Of a stretch of DNA of 64,000 nucleotides, positions 11,601 through 22,677 are shown piece by piece; the first letter of the stretch is position 1; every line of letters starts with the position of its first letter. The stretch comes from Daphnia pulex (taxonomy: Eukaryota; Arthropoda; Branchiopoda; Diplostraca; Daphniidae): the NCBI RefSeq assembly GCF_021134715.1, contig NC_060018.1, positions 12,417,501 through 12,481,500 on the forward strand. The letters run 5' to 3'. The notes beneath the pieces were generated by a model. The model worked only from the letters and a program-made list of their open reading frames with translations, ran no database searches and was not told the origin of the DNA. The position numbers were made by a program, and so were the translations under genes.

Positions 11601-11699
11601 CCAAAGACCTCATATTTGATTTAAATTGAATTGAACAACAAATTACTTGTTAGCGGACGAATGACGTCCGCAAACTGGACGTCATTCACTTTTGAATTG

Positions 11700-12070
11700 A
11701 GATGTGAGAGAAGTACTGGAAATCGATGTCCAACCAAATGCGGCGGCTGGAAGGTTATTGCAGATAGCTACAAACATAATTTACCGATCAACATCCAGAT
11801 TTCCCTGAGCTTTTCATCCACAAAATCATTGATCCGGCGGTGAACCCAAACACTGGGGCCAAATAAGACAAATGTCTCAAAACTTGTAATACCATCCAGT
11901 TCGATGTTAGATATGCTCCGCGTCCAACAATAAACTACGAACCGAAACCACCACTGACTCGGGTTTGAAGCTCATCAAATATTTGCCGATTCGATCTGTG
12001 GACAGTCTGGGGGAATCTCGGAATTGTCACTTTCCCAGAATATCAGACATGTACCCTCTTGCATTTGCCT
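11700..12070 (-). pseudogene. Decayed minus-strand fragment, unrecognised family
   Basis: A paralogue of the block at 4,845-5,170, sharing CAGTTCGATGTTAGATATGC and the CCACTGACTCGGGTTTGAAG segment. No open frame persists. It is repeated in unit B at about 26,950-27,320. The inverted repeat GACGTCC...GGACGTC (11,664-11,685) stands at its edge. Confidence 0.35.
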
Positions 12071-12506
12071 TCACGTATTAATTTCATCGCTTATAAACGT
12101 AATCCGTTTCTGTAATGAGATGAATAGTGGACACATACACAAGAAGACACGTTCCATTTTGATTCAAGCTCAAAAATACATCGACATCAAGATTTGTCAA
12201 TCTAAACTGGATGGCAACAGAGGCCGGACAACATGGCATTGACATGACCACGACAGCATCGTGCTTTGTTGGCAACGTGTTACATTACTGACTGTGGAAA
12301 GTTAAACTTTTCGACACCTATACTTGATTAGACAATCAGTTAAACTAGTCACTTCGTCACTTCTTAGCGCAGCGTTATTAGTGAAAGGCCCAAGCTGTGA
12401 GACAAGGTACCATAGTAGTCTACAAGTACTTGACATGAAACCAGTAGTACCTAGAGCCCAACAGTTGAGAACTTCGATTTTACTGGTCATTTTGTTGTAG
12501 ACAATC

Positions 12507-13760
12507 ATGTTGATTGTGATTTTTTTTTCTTCTTAAACGTGTGACTGGCACACCTCGAACAGCTTTTATTTCTAAATTTCGGAATTTGTATTTGTATTTG
12601 TATTTTTGGTGCCGTCTGCTTTATTCACAGACTGGTCTTCTAATCTAGATGACCTTACGCACCGGCGATAGTAGATTGCTATGGTTTTTTGTTCGATGGC
12701 GTGAGCAGTGTAAGTGTTGTATTGTGTGGAAGGAGCCCCAAGGAGGGGGATGGAAGTACCATCATTGTGTACGATTTTTACTAACTAGTGGCCTGTGTAG
12801 GAAGAGATCTGTATTGTATGTGTAGTGGTAGTGCCCGGGTATGGGAGCAACTATGCTCACCAGGAGAGTCGAACTCAGGTCTCCGGTGCCCCCCGATCAC
12901 CAAGCGACGCCTTATCCGACTCACCTACCCGCCCCCCTCTAAATTTCGGAATGCCTGAGGTAAAATATTCCCAAGAGTATTTCCCTATCCTGTTGTATAT
13001 TACAATAAACAAGCAGAATAGCAGATGCAATTTGTTTCGCCCTGACAACTTACTCCCGCTTTGACTGAGGAGAGCTCAATTCTATCCACCATGTTTCAGA
13101 CCCTTCGTAACAAACAATCGGAAGTTTCTTCAGGCCCATCTAAATAATTTTCTACTAAATTTTTTCCCCAACAATTCCCCCCCCCCCCCCACCAAAAAAA
13201 AAGGTGCTAGGAGATAGCATCGAAGTTATGGAACAAGGAATTCTATCTTACCTTGTTGTAGTTGACGGTTTATAGGTCGCGAGATGATTTTGATATGATG
13301 GTTCCATTGCGGAAGATTTTTCCGTTGTTCATTGGTTAATCTTTTTCATTTGGGAGCAGAGCGCCACTAGCGGGCCGTTGAAGAAAATGGGAGACATGTT
13401 TCGTCGCCATCCGGAATATTTCATTCCTAATGATCACGAAACCGGTTTTCAAAAAGCTGCATTGGGGTGTTGTGCCTATAGTGATGTATACCAAAATTGC
13501 TTATTAGTTTGGGAAGAATATTGAATTTCTTAACAATATTTAGTTGGTGAATTTTTTGAAATTCTGCATTGGCAAAGATTTTCAAGAAAATGGAAAGTGT
13601 CGAGTAACCGACCAAAAAACCTACGACGTTTGAACCTTGGAGATTTAGCTAGCGCTTTCTTCATACTCGGCATTGGAATTTCAATGTCATTGGCCTGCTT
13701 TTCTTGGCTGAACAATATCGACGTTTCAAGTCCCAAGTGAAACAATTACGTAACCAATAA
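12507..13760 (+). pseudogene. IR pseudogene with SINE in exon 1 (unit A)
   Basis: Starts with a signal-peptide exon (ATG at 12,507) that is frameshifted by a longer T run and then split by a SINE. Only the end of exon 4 (about 13,040-13,110), the 3' part of exon 6 (about 13,203-13,290), exon 7 (about 13,365-13,487), the first half of exon 8 (from 13,545) and most of exon 9 remain. Exon 8 is joined straight to exon 9 at about 13,604 by a deletion. TM1, pore and TM3 are gone, so no channel can be made. TM4 has a +1 shift near 13,690. Confidence 0.9.
12586..12937 (-). mobile_element. tRNA-derived SINE (unit A)
   Basis: A 352-bp insertion, head on the right and running leftwards. The head has an A box (TAGGTGAGTCGG, 12,916-12,927 reversed) and a B box (AGTTCGACTCT), as in tRNA-type Pol III promoters. 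The tail is four to five units of ATACAA (TTTGTA repeats at 12,586-12,608 on the + strand). Both sides carry the 15-bp target duplication TCTAAATTTCGGAAT (12,571-12,585 and 12,938-12,952). The empty site survives in the third copy near 42,358. No ORF, consistent with a non-autonomous element. Confidence 0.85.
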
Positions 13761-13974
13761 CACAATTTATTTTAAAATTCTCTAATAATCTGATTTGTTG
13801 ATGCAAAATTCCTATTCAGAATTGCATTCAGCAAGATTTGTTACATAACCAACAACCCAATAACTTAAGAAAAACCGTATCAAAAGCTAATTTTTCACTA
13901 TCAATCAAACACAGAGCTAAGATAATGAATTTTCGCTAACCACAGTGACAGCAGAAGGACTGGGACTGATCACC

Positions 13975-14345
13975 AAATACATGCGGCGGGGTGATTTGAA
14001 AGTTATTTCAGATTGCTTAACATAATTTGCCTATCAACATCCGGACTTCCCTCTTGGATCACTGCACGGCGTTCATCCGTTCGTCTACAAAATGATCGAT
14101 CCTGGAGGTGAACTCATCACTGGGGGCCAAATAAGGTAGTGCGTTCAAATTTGTCATGCCACAAAGTTCAATAATGCAAAACTGAGCGTCCACAACAAAC
14201 AACGAACCGAATCCACCACTGACGGGTCTGACTGTCATCAAATATTTGATGATTGAACTGGGGAATCTTGGAGTTATTGACAATTTGTGTGATGCAGAAT
14301 ATGCGGGACAGGTATAGCTACTTCTCTTGCATTTTGGCTTCACAT
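13975..14345 (-). pseudogene. Best-preserved copy of the unrecognised minus-strand fragment
   Basis: An open frame of 94 codons (14,343-14,059) with cysteines and a C-terminal DEFTSRIDHFVDERMNAV. The other copies are broken, so this is probably a relic. I could not assign a family. Repeated in unit B at 29,222-29,592 and in decayed form at 43,690-44,060. Confidence 0.3.
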
Positions 14346-15174
14346 ATTATTTTATCGCTTATTATTTGCTATCCGTTGCTGTAAGATAATAACGACGAGG
14401 GTGCATTAATTAAATGTGGACACACACACACATCATGATGGGAATAAATTTCCGATTTTCATCCGCAACGTTGTCTCAGAATTAAGTTTGTATACACCAT
14501 ACCTACGAATTGCACTGCACAAGTTCTGTTAAGATAACGTAAATTCAATAAATTTGATGCAATCCCTATCAAAACCTATTTTTCACTACCAAACAACGAT
14601 CTGGCTATATGAAGCTAGGATTAACGAGTTTTTCAAAGTGAATTTTGCGGCATCGTAATCGCAGCTTACAATTAATTTTCAAGGGAAGTGAAGCTAAAAG
14701 TTAAAACAAATTTTCTGTCGTTCCCTTCAAAATTTTATTTCAAATTCTAAAAATTATTTGAGATAGTTTCATTTCCCTTATATTGTGATCTTAGAAATCC
14801 CGAGTGAAAAACGTTCGAAACTTGGATGAGCAGTCGCTTGTCGTTTGTCGTTGAAATTTCCCAGCATACACGTCAACTGCAAATAGAGTGTGCTAGGCAA
14901 AGTCGATGCAAGTGCCGAGTTTGATATTAACAGATTAATTCAACAAAATCGCTGTTATGCGTGACAGATGACTGTCAATGCCAAGTCAATTCAAATTTGA
15001 AAACAAACCGTTACCACGACGACCACTGTTGCTGGCATCCAATTTTAAAACAATTTCCCTTCCTACAACAAAAAACATACGATGGACACCAACCGACTTA
15101 TTGATTCCTTGCAGAATACTGCATTCAAAATTGCTGTGCATTGTAAAGATTCGTATCAGAAATCTAGGCTAGCC

Positions 15175-15182
15175 TATATAAG
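15175..15182 (+). promoter_or_regulatory. TATA box of IR gene 5 (unit A)
   Basis: TATATAAG, 80 bp before the start codon, in the same promoter block as IR gene 1 with the same downstream ATTTAAATCCAGTTGG. Confidence 0.6.
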
Positions 15183-15254
15183 ATTCAAGGAAGATATTTA
15201 AATCCAGTTGGAGCCCTGGTTTCATCCACATCAACTTGAGGCCGAACAAGAAAT

Positions 15255-17202
15255 ATGAAAATTCAAATTCTATTTCTCCTATTAAATGGATTGCTGGTGA
15301 ACTCGCATCAGCATCTTTTGAAATTCGGAATGCTTGAGGTATAGCAAATTACACCTAACACGTTTACTCTCTCCCGCTTAAATCAAATTGATCGTTTCAA
15401 CGAAACTTAACTGATTGTGCAATTGAGATTTCATTTTTGATATTAACAGAGGCCTCCGCATTTCATGGCGAAAAATTCGACAGGAATCGAAAATGGACCG
15501 TACCAAGGAAGTTGGGTAGAAGCGATCAAATGGCTCTCAAGACGTCAAAAGTTTGAGTCGGTCATCTGATAATGAATCTACTGAATTCCTCTGATTTAAA
15601 ATAATTTTTTCTGTACGAATAGGTATAAAATAATTCCCATGAACAACAACATTGCGGGTAATCTTCAAATTGTGAACGGAAGTGCCTCATGGAGCGGAGC
15701 GTCCGGTCGTCTCCTTCGTGGAGTAGGCATTGAAAAACAATTTCCAAATTCAACAAGATTTTAAAATAACAGATAACTTCTGATTTTATGTTTAAAAAAA
15801 AAGGATTTCGATTTGCTGGGTCCGCAAATTTTATTGTCATCTGGTCGTAGCCGATTCTTTGATTTTGTGGGAGTTGCCGACGAAGAACCCAGCGCTCTAC
15901 TTACTCCCGGGTTAACTGAAGAGAGTCCCATTACATCGACTATCACACCTTTTCAACCAATCGTACATTTGATATATCTAACGGCTTATTAATTCATTTG
16001 TAATAACTAATAAGTAATATTTAAACTAAAAAAAATAGGTATGGTTAATGGTGCTAATCTCCTTGGTGTCGGTGACCATCTATTTCTCCGCTTCTTCAAC
16101 CTTAAACCTTGGTGGCTCCAACAAAAATGCGAAATCGTTCCGTATTGGTGACTATTTTTTGTACACTACAGCCGTATTGATAAACCAAGGTAAACCACAA
16201 AAAAGGTAGAATTTACTTTCGGGAGCATGTCCATTTTCAACGATTTTGCGCAATTATTATTTAAAAAAGGGTCCGTGTTTTGGCAACCAAACCACCAATC
16301 ACGAATATCATTTCGTTTGGCGGCTGGTGTTTGGTGCCTGTTTGCCTTGGTTATGGTCAACGTCTACAGCGGAACACTCACGGCCCACATCACTGCTAGG
16401 AAGATGAGTATTCCACCCAGACATAGTATGATAGTTATGGAACAAGGAGTTCTATCTTACCTTGCATTTGATGACGGATTCGCCCGCGAATTCATCTTGG
16501 TCTTGCAATTATTTTCATTACATTAGTTCTTGCAGTTTCCCCTCATCAAGTCTTTTCATTTGGTTGCAGAGCGCCACAACCGGGAAGTTGAAGAAAATGG
16601 GCGACATGTTTCGTCGCCATCCTGAGAATTTCGTTCCTGATCAGGAGACTGCTTTTCAAAAAGTTGCATCGGGTTGCTGTGCCTATAATGATGTAAATTG
16701 AAATTTATTATTATAGTTTACGAATGTCTTCAATTAGTATCTTATTATAAAACTAGGTGGTGAACTATTTAAAATTCCGCTTGAGCAAGGATTTTCAGGA
16801 AACTGGAAAGTGCAGAGTCCACATTGGCCAACCCATAAAAGATTATGGACTTTGTGGTCTGATTCTTAGAAAGGGCGATATTCATAAAACTTCAATGAAT
16901 AAAGGGTAAGTTTTCGTAATTGAACAATTCATGTTTGGGAATTAATTACGAATATTTATCAAAGAATCCTGGAACTGTACCAAACTGGGCTTGTTGGACA
17001 TTGGCGCAAGAGATATTCGTTTGGTGAGTCACCTTGCGAATCTCAAAAGAAAAATAAGTCGAAAAAACTACGACGATTGAACCTTCAAGATCTGGCCAGC
17101 GCCTTTTTTATCCTTGGCATTGGAGTTCTGATATCATTCCTTGTTTTCTTGGCAGAACAGTTTAGACGTTTGAAGTCCCAAAAGAAGCAATTGCGTAACT
17201 AA
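15255..17202 (+). CDS. Ionotropic receptor, compact form (IR gene 5, unit A)
   Basis: An IR-type channel subunit, 446 aa. Exons 15255-15338, 15450-15556, 15623-15722, 15804-15962, 16039-16189, 16270-16499, 16570-16692, 16757-16905, 16965-17202. Signal peptide MKIQILFLLLNGLLVNSHQH. Long exon 3 form (YKIIPMNNNIAGNLQIVNGS). TM1 VWLMVLISLVSVTIYF, pore IGDYFLYTTAVLINQG, TM3 VWCLFALVMVNVYSGTLTAH, TM4 DLASAFFILGIGVLISFLVF, basic tail. The S2 segment has PPRHSMIVMEQG where other members have PPGDSIEVMEQG, a lineage-specific change shared with the copies at 30,502 and 44,975. All splice sites are good and no stops occur. Confidence 0.87.
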
Positions 17203-17401
17203 TGAAAAAATATTTGATTAAAGTGTTCTAATAATCTCTCTTTTTTTAATACGAAAATCCTACCATGAACTTAATTCAACAAGATCCGTTATATAACAAT
17301 TAATTCTTTTTCAAACCCCAGAAAAAAAGATTTGAAGGCATTAAAAAATTCAAATATTTAAAGTTTAATCAACAACGCCCCTTAATTTTTGTTTAAAAAT
17401 T

Positions 17402-17630
17402 AAAAGGGAATTCGATTTCCGTGGCCCACAAAAAAAAATCATTTGATATCAGCCGACCTTTGATTTTGAGGGCGTTGCCGACGAAGAAACTAGCGCCCCG
17501 TTACGCTACGTTCATTGAGAAAAATACCATTACATAAACTATCAAACCATTCCAACCAATTGAACTTTCACGCACTTCGCTGTTACATAACCTAAAACAA
17601 TTGTCTTTGTTTTGGCAATCAAATTATACT
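17402..17630 (+). pseudogene. IR exon 4 and exon 6 relics
   Basis: AATTCGATTTCCGTGGCCCAC through GCGTTGCCGACGAAGAAAC is a decayed exon 4. TGTCTTTGTTTTGGCAATC at about 17,603 is the start of an exon 6. The gap between has lost exon 5. Copies are at 32,649-32,877 and 47,376-47,604. Confidence 0.55.
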
Positions 17631-18007
17631 GCTTGGAACGGTACCTGATATTTGCCGGAAATTGATTTGCTGTGCGAATTGATTTCCCTTAAAAACATAT
17701 GCTACGTTTCGTAACTCACTCTTAATTGATTAATGTAAACTTGAATATCTAGCCAATAAAAGTAAATTATATCATCATTTGTCGCTATCTTGCATTGCAT
17801 TCCCCGTTTAGTGTTCCTGATCCCAAGGCCACCGCTTTGTCATTTACGTCACAAACAGGTTATTAGAATGCCGGATCACGGAAGACGAGTAAAAACACGT
17901 CAGGATGACATCAAAAGGGAATTTTCAAATTGCGCAATGCTCTACAACACAAGGATACGACTTGTTTGACATTTTTAACTGTCAATGACTTAAAGTAAAA
18001 AAAAAAT

Positions 18008-19174
18008 TCACAAGGAAAATTTGGAAAACCGCCCTAAATGATGCAATGCAATGACACGCGATAGTTCATTGCTTGAAGCAAATCTGAAAAACCCACTTGG
18101 AATGACGTTAATATTCGTAAAAATGTATCGCCTGCAAGGTCGTTTAATAGAGGCGACAACTTGTTTCTGATAATTGCATCTCGAATCGATAGGATCAATC
18201 TAAATAGTTTAAAACAATTTGTTACTTGAAATTCCGTATTAAACTTTGTACTGTGGAAATTTAACGCACCCTCGTAATGTATTGTCCGTTGACAAGTTGA
18301 TAGCAATCGGTGGAAACGCTTGAGTCGTTGTTGTTCCTACACGAACGAAATTCCGCTTTAGTTTCGCCAATCACTCTTCGACTAAACGATTGAACGCCGT
18401 CAACAGAAATGAGCGAAACCATAAATTCCTCAAACGGCAGGAATGCGTTTGAGACGTTAAAATATAGGACGGCAAATGAAACGTCCATTCCTCTGAAATA
18501 AGTTGACATGAGCAAAGAAAATTGTCAATATTTTTCGCATTCGTATTACCCAATTTCAGTAGGTGTGGTCCTAATGCTAATGTTCATCCTAGCGACATCA
18601 ATGTTAGTAAGATCGGTACTAACAACACCAAGATCAGATTCGTGAATAGTTTGAAAACAACTGAATCGACTCCTACACTCTTCCACTTTGAGTTTGTAGT
18701 GCCCGCTGTAGACATGGTCAAAGTTGACTGACACATTGGCCTTGTAAAAAATAAAACATTTTAAAACGGTTCGAGTAATAATAAAAATTCGTGATTAAAC
18801 TACTTGATCAGAATTGTTTCGGCCGATTATTCTGATGTGTTGAAATCGTTCCTTTGAACTGACGGCAAATAGCGAAGACGTGTTATTTAACTCTAGCAGT
18901 TCCAAAATGACGCGAAGTATTACGGGCGATTTACTTGTGTTTGAGACAAGGCCAAAATTGAAATCAAAAGTCCACATGGCCGCTTGCGTGTCGTAATTTT
19001 CGGTCGAATTCAAAAGGATAGACTGCCATACAAATTCAAAATGTCAGTGAAATGTTTTAGAAATAATGACAAAACACATACCCGAGTTGGGGAACTGTCA
19101 ACTATCAAACAGTTAACAAATAATGTCCAAAAAACGACCAATTTCAAAATTAAACATTTCCGTGAATCCCCCAT
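18008..19174 (-). CDS. Secreted IL-17-receptor-like ectodomain protein (unit A)
   Basis: Exons 19174-19082, 19022-18804, 18740-18550, 18492-18270, 18199-18008 give 305 aa. It begins with a signal peptide (MGDSRKCLILKLVVFWTLFV). The body matches the extracellular part of the membrane receptor at 55.2-57.8 kb: VNFDHVYSGHYKLKVEEC here against VQFDHVYSGCYKLKINHC there; RMNISI against RMNMSI; IDPIDSRCNYQK against IDVLDNRCNHPI. Intron phases (0, 2, 0) agree. At the exon 5 end the receptor has AGTG|GTAATA; here it is AGTGGGTTT, so the donor is lost and the frame reads on to a TGA at 18,010-18,008. No transmembrane or SEFIR exon follows. Likely product: a soluble decoy or carrier for IL-17-like ligands (inference). 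It could instead be an unexpressed relic. Confidence 0.62.
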
Positions 19175-20165
19175 CACGATATATCCAAATTAAAATTCGT
19201 AATACCAGCGGTTGGACTTGAATCGGTAAAGGATTGTACGTCAATGAAAAGAATGCTACGCACATGGCCATCTTTCAACCTTTTCCCAGCGTACGATGAT
19301 GGGCGATACGTGCTAAAAAATAAAAAAATACCCGTTCCCGGAAACTACGTAATGCTTATCTGGTTGCCACATAACGTTGTTTTCCTTGTCAAACTCCTTT
19401 GTAAAAATAAACACGCCCTTTGAACACAATGAATTAAAAACAAAAGTGGGATGGCATTCTAACAACATCTTTTCTGTTTCACATAGTTGCGATAGCACAA
19501 TGACGCAGCAATAATTAAATAGAATAAATGTAGGCTATCGGTAAAAATGGCGTTTTGGATACGGAGAAACGGAAATAACGCAATTGATTTCGAACTTACA
19601 GTAAAGAAAAAAGGATCCGGGCCATGTCCGCTGAATCTTGATTGGTACGTTGACACACGCACACCGTAAATAACATTTTCACTGAAGACGCGGCACCGCA
19701 GAATAAATTTAGAATTTCTGGTGTAAAAACCCCTTCAACAGGATCTAAAAACACATCAGGTTGCACAATCAAAATTCCCACAGGAAAGGTGACAAGTCGT
19801 TCAAAATTCTTCTCACCTCCAAATAACCACGTGTCCACGAGACAGACTACTGTGAAGAACTGCAGGTCCTGGCAAACTCGGGCAAACAAACAGACGAATG
19901 GAAAGGAAGGGCCAGAAAAAGTGGAAAATGGAGGAAAGGGTTCGGAAAACAAAATTTTTAACGAAACAAAAATGGAGGCTCGAATTTCATTGGCCTTAAG
20001 CCAATACAACAAATTCAAGGTCGGATGTGGACGAATATGTAAATTTAACTTTTTCTTTGGAAACTTAAAAAAAAATGGGGGATTGAAGAATCGATTGCAG
20101 AAACAAATTTTAGTGGAAAAGCTGATAAACACGTGTGGTTTGGATTCAGCCATGCCAAAAAACAA
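19175..20165 (-). other. Upstream region of the secreted receptor gene, possible 5' UTR exon
   Basis: No convincing coding exon. A donor-like ACT|GTAAGTTC at about 19,602 and an acceptor TTTTTTTATTTTTTAG at about 19,313 are both kept in the third copy and could flank a 5' UTR intron. A 189-codon frame here is low-complexity (F/P/S rich), matches nothing in the full receptor, and is broken in the third copy. Confidence 0.35.
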
Positions 20166-20433
20166 TTATTGAACCTAATCAATAATTAAATAAATGACGC
20201 AGTAGCTAAGAGACTAGCAAAAACACGTTGCAAGGAGATTTAGACTTTAGAGATTATTGCAGATTGATTAGAATAATTTATACCTACAAACAAATGTTCT
20301 CTGGCCGACGTGCGTTTGTCAATATATCGATCTCGACAGTCAGCCAATCACAGGAAATATTCCGGTGTTTGTGTATGTTGTTGTGAAATAGCGCTAAAAA
20401 ATTACAACCAACGATCAAATTCTTTGACGACAA

Positions 20434-20790
20434 AGACGAAAAGCCTACGCAGGAATTCATTAAATCATAAGTACAGATTTCCATAGAATTTAAACAATTA
20501 AAAAATATAAAATACACGACTTACTTACTACTTTTCTGCTTTTTAGAATCCTAGAACTGTACCAAACGGGACTTGTTGCACATTGGCGCAATGAATATTT
20601 TCTCGGGAACTCATCTCCTTGTGAAACGACAAAAAAAAATCAAAAATATTACGACGTTTGAACCTTAAAGATTTGGCTAGCGCTTTCTTCATACTCGGTA
20701 TTGGAGCTTTAATTTCGTTACTTGCTTTCTCGATCGAACAATTTCGGCGATTAAAACTCGTCAAACCCCATACGAAGAAACCTAAAATAT
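20434..20790 (+). pseudogene. Orphan IR exon 8 tail and exon 9 (unit A)
   Basis: Matches the last two exons of the gene at 51,681-53,568 (AAAAGCCTACGCAGGAATTC; ATCCTAGAACTGTACCAAAC ... TTACTTGCTTTCTCGATCGA). The rest of that gene is missing. The exon 8 donor GGGTACAG has become CATAAGTACAG and exon 9 is frameshifted in the A run near 20,631. A large deletion removed exons 1-8 in the ancestor of units A and B. Confidence 0.75.
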
Positions 20791-20937
20791 AACGTATCAC
20801 ATTAATAATAATTTAAGACAATAATATTAGTTACAATCACCCAAAAATAAATGCCATACCCTTGCGACTATTTTCAAAAATTATTCGAGTAACAATACAA
20901 AACCCGTATTATTCCACTTGTTTGGAAATGTTTTTGG

Positions 20938-21035
20938 CGTTTGGCCAAATTTCTGAGGTGTTGAAATCGTTCTTGACAACAAATAGCGAGGGTATGTTAT
21001 CTAACGGGACTCGATATAGTAATTCCGAATCCTAA
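20938..21035 (-). pseudogene. Relic of IL-17R-like exon 2
   Basis: Reversed, it matches the end of exon 2 of the secreted receptor (GATTTCAACACNTCAGAAAT and the reversed AGCGAGG...TTATCTAAC segment). A fuller relic is at 53,735-54,075. 21,036-21,500 shows no recognisable coding sequence. Confidence 0.5.
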
Positions 21036-21500
21036 TGTTCAATCCGACGTAGTTGTACTGCAACTTGGTGATCACGAACGTTTTCCAAAAGTGAGAATTT
21101 GTCTAGTTACCCTCCTGGAATTCCATTACTAAATTCAACAATAAAAAACAGAAGCGAGATTGTCGGCATTTCTTCGTGTGCTTGAAGAGTGGTCGATCTC
21201 GATTAGGAGGATGTCCACTTGTTACAATCTACAACCCTGATGATACTTTCTTTTGTGATAAACCCGAAAACGTCCAAGAATAGAATGGTAAGCACCGTTA
21301 ATATTTTACATACGTACAGCAAAATTACAAGGCCACGAGTCCATATTTCAATTTAAACAATCAACATGAATGTTGCTTTACCTCTACTACAGCGAAAATG
21401 TGTAGGCCCTAAATACAAGAACTGACCGGGACAAATTTTTACAAGTTCATCGTTTTCCATATCCAACCCCACTTTGAAATCACGTTTCTCGGAAAAGCTA

Positions 21501-22290
21501 TTACAACTCTTCGTCTTCCAGAATTTGGAGCATTTTTTCGGCAGCGTCATTTTTGGCTGCCTGCTTTGACTTTCCCTCACCTGATACAAAAATAAGGTGT
21601 TTTCCAAAAATGTCGTGAATAAAATTTCAAATGATGATACCTTCAGTGACACGTTCACTAAGCTTGCAAGTCATAAAATATGTTTTGGAGTGAGAAGGAC
21701 CTGAAGTTCGAACAACCCTGTATTCAGGAAGAGTGCTGTGTCTGGTCAAGCGCCATTCTGTGAGAACCTCAGCTGGATTTAGAGTTGGTTCTGTTGGTGG
21801 TTTGGGTATGTCTTCCTTTAGTGTTCCCAATTTTTCCAGCCTGCTCAAGATAAAAGTCTATAAAAGAGACCCGTAGAAAGTAAAATAGTACCAAAATGAA
21901 CTAACCATTCACAGCAGTTCACGAGTTTTACTCTGGGGACAGTGTTGATAGTTCCACCGGCTTGATAAGTCTCCCTGATTTGAAACATCATTTTATAGGC
22001 AGCATCATGCTTTGCTTGCATCTTGGTTAAGCCAATGCCTTGAACTGGTGATAGATCAAATTTCAATTATTGCAGATTCTTAACGATAATTTATAGCAAT
22101 TAAAGGTGATACCTGTAATGCCCAAAATGTCTACAGTCAAATTCATCAAGAAAGTTCGACTGTGGGGAAGCTCAGCCGCCAAGCTATACTTGGCTACTCC
22201 AAACTCAAATTTTTTACAAAGCTCATGAAACACACTGACAAAAGTCTTTTCTTGTTTAGCAGAACTTGGTCTCAGGGAAACTTGTTCCAT
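21501..22290 (-). CDS. Two-domain dsRNA-binding protein (unit A)
   Basis: Exons 22290-22113, 22044-21906, 21840-21641, 21580-21501; 198 aa, open. dsRBD1 lies at about residues 17-85 (FVSVFHELCKKFEFGVAKYS ... GLTKMQAKHDAAYKMM) and dsRBD2 at about 124-196 (NPAEVLTEWRLTRHSTLPEY; GPSHSKTYFMTCKLSERVTE; GKSKQAAKNDAAEKMLQI). Both keep the basic KxxAKxxAA helix that grips dsRNA; dsRBD2 is closer to consensus. It resembles PACT/TARBP2/Loquacious, which partner Dicer or RNA-dependent kinases, but lacks a third domain. Such proteins are cytoplasmic. The ATG follows CTTGTTCCAT (reversed) with no earlier in-frame start before a stop. It sits between the secreted receptor and an IR. Confidence 0.78.
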
Positions 22291-22677
22291 TGTTAGTGAT
22301 GTTTTCTTATGTTATTTGTGGATTTGAGCATTAGCTACAAAAAACAATGACAACTTCCAAGGAATCACCTGTTGGCTTCAAGACTGTTTTGCAATGTGAT
22401 CTGTGATGAGTTCTGAAATTTGCAGCCTTTTAAACGGTCAAGGTCAACGGTGTTCAAAATATAAACGAATCGATTAAGTAATCGATACATAATCGACCAC
22501 GCGATTCATATGTTTTCCCGCCTATGTCATTAAAAAATAATAATGTAATTTTAGAGTTTAGATGACGGCAACGCCAGTTAAGATTTCAATCGTAAATAAA
22601 AAATAAAAAGCAAGTATTTAGTTTTTCTTTTCACGTGAATTCAGCCAAATATGGTTATTGACTGACATTATGAAAAT

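Noticed and set aside
11631..11843. 70-codon ORF repeated in units A and B
   Set aside because: Repeated only because the unit is duplicated; it overlaps the decayed minus-strand fragment and has no features.
12840..12937. A tRNA gene at the head of the SINE
   Set aside because: A and B boxes are present but the acceptor stem does not close and the sequence runs on into the SINE body. It is a SINE head, not a tRNA gene.
13171..13200. Poly-C and poly-A runs as a biological signal
   Set aside because: Homopolymer length differs by one base between units A and B and is a common sequencing or slippage artefact.
17816..17866. Possible tRNA (CCTGATCCCAAGGCCACCGC...)
   Set aside because: Compared with 41,287-41,353 it is further decayed: no anticodon stem and no T arm.
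19596..20165. 189-codon minus-strand ORF, one of the longest simple frames in the window
   Set aside because: F/P/S-rich low complexity, no match to the neighbouring receptor exons, and broken in the third copy near 50.2-50.7 kb. Probably promoter/UTR sequence.
19789..20172. 127-codon plus-strand ORF
   Set aside because: Overlaps the low-complexity region in the opposite sense, has no domain, and is shortened in the third copy.
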